Shown here in pieces: positions 58,763 through 64,000 of a DNA stretch of 64,000 nt. The stretch comes from Protula sp. h YS-2021 (Eukaryota; Annelida; Polychaeta; Sabellida; Serpulidae). The DNA lies in NCBI GenBank assembly GCA_949752745.1, contig OX457029.1, positions 11,261,511 through 11,325,510 of the forward strand, in the 5' to 3' direction. A program made the translations under genes and the position numbers. Every line of letters begins with the position of its first letter. Positions within the stretch are counted from its first letter, which is position 1. The notes beneath the pieces are model-generated. The model was not told where the DNA came from. It worked only from the letters and a program-made list of their open reading frames with translations, and did not search any database.

Positions 58763-60840
58763 TCAAGCCACTGAAAGATCTCCATGTATATTTATGGTAT
58801 CAAGGTTTTCACACTTTAATTCGGACAATGGGGGACCTAATTGAGAAAATATGATATGCTGCAATTTTCTTTGAAAGCCGGGCTCATCTATATGTATACA
58901 AGTGTACGCCTTGTAATACTTTGTCAGCAATGGTGGTACATTACTTAAAGTTTCAAATGTCTGGAGCAGCACTAAAATAAGGTGAAAACTCGTCTCCTCT
59001 ATGGCTTTATGGTAGGCGTGGAAAAACTCGTATTTGCACCAATCGCTGTCCACGAAGTTCTGCGAGATCGCCATGACAACGCCGCGGGATTTGGCAAGTG
59101 CGCCCTGGATATTCTGTACAATGAGGCGACCGGCGCAGAAATCTCGATCGGCGATGCAGAGCTGGTATGACGTCACCTCCTCGAGCGGTACGGCGATCTG
59201 GTCCCTGACTGTGTGGTAATCGTCGCTGCTGTAAATCAGAAACATGTCGTACTCCTTCTCCAGCCCTGTGTCGTATTCGCCACTGCCGATGACGTTTTTT
59301 AGACTGTCAGACGTCGCGTGACGTTGGGCGTTGACGCAGCGCCGGCGCCGCCACAGTACGACACTGACGACAGTTGCCACAAGGACAACACCAAGGGCGC
59401 TCGCCGCAGCCGCGATTACTTCTCCCCCTAACGGCGCTTCTCCACCAATCAGATCGCACCTGGAGTCGGCCCCACTCCAGTTCCCAGTCAGCAGGCATAG
59501 CGAAGATATGGTACCGCTCAGTGCATAGCCAAGCCGGCAGTGGAACGTGGCCGTATCCCCCGCGCCCACACTCCCATTTTCCTGTCTACCACTGTACGTC
59601 ACTTCGCCCCAGGGAAGCTGCAGTGTCGCGGGGCACGTGACTTGCACATGCGCACACTGACTGTGGTTCACCGTGTCGGGAAACATCCCGCAGGTCAGCA
59701 CCACGCCGCTGTGCAACACATCGCCGCAGCCCTGGGCGAAATCCAGGCACGTCTGTCTGCAGGGTGGCAAAGGCCTACCCGACGAACACTCCGGTACGAG
59801 CAGACGACATATAAATTCGTGCGCATGCGCATAGCAGTCTGTAGGGACAAGTTTCTGTACAGCTTCCGTGACGTCACTGGTAACTACATCCAGTGGAAGA
59901 TATGGTTTAGTCCAGTATTCTGGATAGAATCCAGCACAGGTTTTGTGGAATTCGCTATTCTGACCGAACTGTTTGCATTCAGGTGATGGGTCTGTGTCGT
60001 ACTCAAATGCGTAGTCAAACGCAAGTACCTTGATACTATCACATGGGTACCCAATACTGATATTCCCGAAATTTTCATTTGTGAAGTAGAAAACTTGTTT
60101 ATCCCAGCAAAGCATGTCACTGTTGCCGGTCTGCGTGCACGCGTCTGATGACACGTCAAGGCGCCATAGACGTAGGCCAGACAGCGTCACGTCAAGCAGA
60201 CTGTCGTTGACGCACTGTGAAGGCAGCGAGTCACGTGACTGGACGAGTAGATCACGTGAGCGGGTGTCGGTGGTGAGCGCCAGCACGGGGCAGCAGTAAC
60301 GCGTTGCCATGGTGATCGAGAAGCTCACGGAAAAGACCGACCTGGCATTGGGAAGCGTCGCCAGGTTATCAATAAACGTCTTGCCGTCAAGCGCATGTAC
60401 GCGACCTGCAACAAGAGTAGTTGTCAAAGCAAACATTCTGTCAGGCATAAGTAAAAAATAGATAATTTGTTTGTTTACTTTTATTATTATTCCACTTTTC
60501 CTATTAATATCTGCATCATTAAATTTAAAAGTAAGTAAATCATGTCTACATTTTGTCTGCCTAGTTAATGTAAAGTTCTATTTTTGAACGATTTTCTTAA
60601 GTAATTCTTAAGGTAGATGAAGTGTGATCGATAGTGTAAACAGCCACAACAGTCTTCATTGACCAACAGCGACAGTTCTCTCATTGTCACGTGTCTTTGT
60701 TGTTGTTTGCCTTTTTTGACACTCTGTGTTGAGCTTATAATTTCAAAGTCTGGCGGAAAAAACTCACCTCTTGTTTTATGAACTTCAGACACACCAGCAC
60801 ATAACTGTAGTATCAAAACAACTGCTCGCAAACTTGCCAT
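58763..60840 (-). CDS. Frizzled-CRD/Sushi/TM/TIR receptor B
   Basis: Two exons, 60840-60768 and 60405-58763, joined in phase 1 (donor AAGAG|GTGAGT, acceptor TTGCAG|GTCGCG); 571 aa. Residues 1-18 are a signal peptide (MASLRAVVLILQLCAGVS). About 35-167 is the same unrecognised ectodomain as in receptor A (YCCPVLALTTD, NISIGYPCDSIKVLAFDY). About 168-275 is a Frizzled-type domain (ECKQF, CAGFYPEYWTKPYLPLD, CYAHAHEFICRLLVPEC, LPPCRQTCLDFAQGCG). About 281-341 is Sushi/CCP. About 353-376 is the membrane helix, then RRRRC. About 408-550 is a TIR with the same box motifs as receptor A. The intron position and phase match receptor A, so they are tandem duplicates. The C-terminal tail after the TIR is shorter and unrelated. 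The TIR DNA is nearly identical to A's, whereas the ectodomains are strongly diverged. Confidence 0.93.
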
Positions 60841-61559
60841 TTTATTCTTCTAGTTGTTAAAAATTTTGTGAAAGTGTAGATTCGTAAATTTGCATAATTC
60901 CTCCGTTAATTACCACGGCGCCATTTTTTTCTTGAAATTGTAAAAACATTAAGTCAATTTGAATCACTGTTCAGATTGCCTCAGAGAATATTATGTCCCT
61001 AATTTTCATAATTCGTACAATTACCACGCAATATTTATGATGAATTACACTTGAAGTCATGTTGTGTATCTGTGCGCACGTCACAGACGAACAGCACACA
61101 ACCGATTGCCGCAATAAATATATTTATATGTGGTTAAAAACAAACACACAAACAACAGAAGGGGTGCACTGGTGTTTTCTTTCACTGGTGTCACAGAATT
61201 CATTAGCCCCTTCAACGGGGTCCGTATTATTCTGCCTGGTTCTTTTTATCACATTGTTAAGAGGGAGTTTACCCACACAACTCCTAACCGTCTTTATAAT
61301 AGCTTTTAAAAATCGAGCCCGCATAGTTACAAACCTCCAAGGTCGTCCCAAAGATGCCTCACTTTTTATAACGGCCGCTGCGATGTTTCGTAGTAATTAT
61401 GACGTCAACAAAACATAAGCTTTCCATCACACTCTTTAGAAATATGGTCGTTCTTTTAAATGTTTGTTTTTACAGTGGCTGAGAAACTAGAGCTGTGTCC
61501 CGCCTTCCGGGACAAATAAATTCTTGCTTATATATATATATAAAACCCCGGGATCGGAC

Positions 61560-62225
61560 CGGCCACCCCAGAATTAGGACTACCCCGCTATTAGAACCAC
61601 TTTTCCGCACAGAACCGAAATTAATGCATGGGATTCCACGGTTCGTCCTGGGGCCGCTTGGCGGCGCGTTTAAAAACGCACGCCCTCAATTTTTTATGCG
61701 TTTTTTTTCTCTCAAGTGCGCGTTTGTGTATATGTTTTGCCATTGTATGCACAGTTTCTTCTCATTCAGTTCGATGCTACGATGCAAGTGTGAAAACACA
61801 AACAAAACGAAATGAATATAATTCACAGAAAATACTCTATAAATGCCGTCTTAATTTCTTCACCATTTTTTCAACAGTGGAGCGGCCGAATCAGTGAGTT
61901 AATCTTTCTCTTTAAAATCTGTAAGAAAAAAAATCAGTTTAAAAAAAATGCAAACGTGCGCCCTTGATTTTCCCGCGTTTTTCTTTTTCCTACGTGCGTT
62001 TTCCACACGCGCGGCCTCGATTTTCGTGCGTTTTTCTGATTTTCGGTGTGAAAAATAACGCGCAAACACGCCCTCGGACGAACCCTGGGATTCAATCCAG
62101 AATCAAGAGAGACTAATCTCAGAATTAGGACCACCCCGCTATTAGGACCACTTTTCCTCACAGAACCGAAATTAATGCATTGGATTCAATGGGTCAAGAA
62201 TCTCAGAATTAGGACCACCCTGGAA
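61560..62225. repeat. Tandem ~75-bp repeat 'AATTAGGACCACCCCGCTAT'
   Basis: The unit CAGAATTAGGACCACCCCGC-TATTAGGACCACTTTTCC ... GAACCGAAATTAATGCATGG-GATTCAA appears at about 61568, 62130 and partly 62203. The first unit is split by a MITE. Confidence 0.8.
61637..62087. mobile_element. hAT-like MITE with GGATTC flanking duplication
   Basis: Left CACGGTTCGTCC and right GGACGAACCCTG are inverted; GGATTC flanks both ends (61631-61636, 62088-62093) and the host repeat continues across the site. Sub-terminal parts repeat AACGCACGCCCTC-like and GCGTTTTTC motifs. CAGGGTTCG ends fit hAT-type elements, though a full 8-bp duplication is not clear. Confidence 0.75.
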
Positions 62226-62451
62226 TCGTATACATATGCAAATGACACTACATACATGTTCAAGGGTTTATCAGAGCCGTCTGTGTGTGTATGTGTGCTC
62301 GTGTGTGCGTGTGGCAACTTCAGATATCCTTAACCACCGATGACAGTTGTCGCTGGCTGCTCTAGTTTTGTTTACATTTTTACTATAATATATGTCAGTG
62401 GACTTGTGCGTACATGTGTGACAGTTTTAAGTATCGTTAAACACTACTGTT

Positions 62452-62722
62452 ACTTTTCGCCGACCGCTCTAGTTTTGTTTCTTTTTTTTGTATTGGGCAG
62501 CAAACACGAGAATGGCGTTCCGCTGGTGCACAAGTTCGGCCACTATGACGTGCGTTTTCACGGCGTAAGTACCACGTGCTTTCATACTATCAAAACACTC
62601 CCAAAGGGCCTGCTTGTAAAAGTGCGGTACTCACGGATTGGGGATTTCACGCAGTGGGCTTCCGCGGCGTAAGTGGGTCCGACTGTATTACTTTTCGCCG
62701 ACCGCTCTAGTTTTGTTTCTTG
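62452..62722. repeat. Partial tandem duplication around the first MVP exon
   Basis: TTACTTTTCGCCGACCGCTC-TAGTTTTGTTTCTT occurs directly upstream of the exon acceptor (62451) and again at 62688 in the following intron; a weaker copy is at 62347. The exon end with donor (CACGGCGTAAGT) also has a relative at 62664 (CGCGGCGTAAGT). Confidence 0.75.
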
Positions 62723-63793
62723 TTCTTGCGGCGTATCTACGTCATAGGTTGTGCCACCCCACGGCGCAGATAGTGTATAAAATAAAATGATATCTTATCT
62801 CATAGCGTCAGATATTAGTCAGAATCTCTATGTGATCTACCCAGCTCAAAAAGAAAACAAAATTTGGAGGTTAAAAAAGAAAAAGAAATAAAGGGACTCA
62901 AAAGGTCAAACAGGTCAAAAAGTGAGCTTCTGGGCAGTCGAGAACTATTGACACGGATGGGACCATTGCTTCCTTAAATATTTGGGCGGAGAGAGGGCGG
63001 GAGGTCAGATGGAAGTTACTGTATCAGAATCGGGTCAGTGGATTGGGTGAGGGGGGTGGGGGGACGGGGGGTGGGGGCGTGTTGCACCCCCTCTCCCGCC
63101 CTTGGATTCGCCGTTGGTACTGATTGTTACATTGCAGGAACCGTTCGTACTGTACCCGGGGGAAGAACTGATCAAGGCTGTTAATTTCACGGTCCGGGGA
63201 AAGCCGAACAACACCGACTACAGGCCGGGCATCTGCGCACTTCCGGTCGTGCCACCCAATCACGGCATCCGCCTCCAGGCACGTGTCGATTATGTCAAGG
63301 ACGGCAAACAACTACATGCGGGCGATGCGTGGCAAATCGAGGGGCCAATCACATACTACCCAGAACCGGATGTGGTCAGTTTTATTCGTTTTATTTATTT
63401 TTTGTTTGTTTCTTAGTGATGATACGGTGTTACCCTGGTAACAACGCTCTGTGGTATGTTACATAAACCTGCTCTCTTCTTTTCATAGTTAATTGGCAAC
63501 ACATTTCAAATAAACAACAACATCAAAACTAGTTATAATAATAATAAACAAAGAAATATATGTCAAAACAAAAACAAAGTAAATTATAAAATAAATAAAT
63601 TATAAAACTTATTAGAAAAAGGCAGTGCTTGTTATAGGAAGGAAGTATATCACAAGAGGAAATAAAAAATTTATTTTGTTTTCAAATATAAACTTTTGCA
63701 GGAGATTGTTGATATCATAGCACCGTCCGTGATCGGGATGAACCAAGCCCTGAGGCTACGAGCGACAGAGGACTGCATAGACAAGTATGGCAA
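62501..63793 (+). CDS. MVP: Major vault protein, three N-terminal-half exons (partial gene)
   Basis: Exons 62501-62564, 63138-63374 and 63702-63793, all with AG acceptors and GTAAGT/GTCAGT donors in agreeing phases. Translation follows MVP: GVPLVHKFGHYDVRFHG, then EPFVLYPGEELIKAV ... LHAGDAWQIEGPITYYPEPD, then EIVDIIAPSVIGMNQALRLR and ATEDCIDKYG. These belong to the vault-repeat region, the N-terminal barrel wall of the vault ribonucleoprotein shell. The gene continues past 64000. Two oddities: the first vault repeats expected upstream were not found in the window, and about eight residues expected between FHG and EPF (DxEIRxxQ in relatives) are absent, perhaps on an unseen micro-exon in 62565-63137. 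The last donor is followed by a tandem array of itself. Confidence 0.9.
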
Positions 63794-64000
63794 GTAAGTG
63801 CACGTGCCACAAATACGACAAATAAGTGCCACAAACACGGCGAGTACGTGCGACGAATATGCGAGCACGTAACACAAATACGGCGAGTACGTGCCACAAG
63901 TAAGGTGAGAAAGGGCCACAAATACGGCGGGTACGTTCCACAGATACGGTAAGTAAGAGCCACAAGTGCGGCAAGTACGTACCACAAGTACGCCAAGTAA
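63784..64000 (+). repeat. Tandem array of the MVP exon end and 5' splice site
   Basis: From the true junction (AAGTATGGCAA|GTAAGTGC) a ~22-24 bp unit (TACGGCAAGTACGTGCCACAA) repeats at least nine times to the window edge. Each unit mimics the last ~10 exon bases plus donor; several keep GGCAAGTA or GGTAAGTA exactly. Confidence 0.9.

Larger units (their letters stand above)
60841..62500. other. Interval between TIR receptor B and the MVP exons
   Basis: Divergent arrangement: receptor B is transcribed left, MVP right. I found no exon encoding the expected MVP N-terminus here. The right half is repeat-derived; 61059-61500 has an unremarkable open frame without known motifs. Confidence 0.5.

Overview
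This window is metazoan nuclear DNA from an invertebrate: compact multi-exon genes with GT-AG introns sit in AT-rich sequence crowded with microsatellites, minisatellites, fold-back elements, MITEs and dead transposons. Minisatellites that straddle exon-intron borders occur in three of the genes. As far as I recall, such repeats have been described in amphioxus, so a lancelet is my leading guess. It is inference, and no species-diagnostic sequence was recognised.

Real genes, found by joining exons with compatible phases: (1) the last exon of an unidentified plus-strand gene (to 261); (2) a complete 12-exon SEC14-like phosphatidylinositol-transfer-type gene on the minus strand (10507 to 1322, 411 aa, CRAL-TRIO plus GOLD); (3) a complete 8-exon BUB3 spindle-checkpoint gene on the minus strand (25468 to 17426, 326 aa); (4) two tandem minus-strand two-exon genes (56738 to 54451, 601 aa; 60840 to 58763, 571 aa) for receptors with signal peptide, uncharacterised N-terminal ectodomain, Frizzled-type cysteine-rich domain, Sushi/CCP, one membrane helix and a TLR-like TIR domain; (5) three exons of a plus-strand major vault protein gene (62501 onward), running off the window end.

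From 25.5 to 54.4 kb is about 29 kb without a recognisable host gene. It holds a frameshifted KRBA2/Ginger-like DDE transposon with near-perfect 46-bp inverted repeats, a Tc1 relic, a retroviral-type (Polinton-like) integrase relic, a LINE 3' end, several CAGGG-ended MITEs and many tandem arrays.

The two observations that stand out are the Frizzled-Sushi-TIR receptor pair, whose TIR-coding halves are about 97% identical while the ectodomains are strongly diverged, and the repeated amplification of splice junctions (junction plus adjoining exon bases) into introns of SEC14L, BUB3 and MVP. No CRISPR array, operon or bacterial feature is present.
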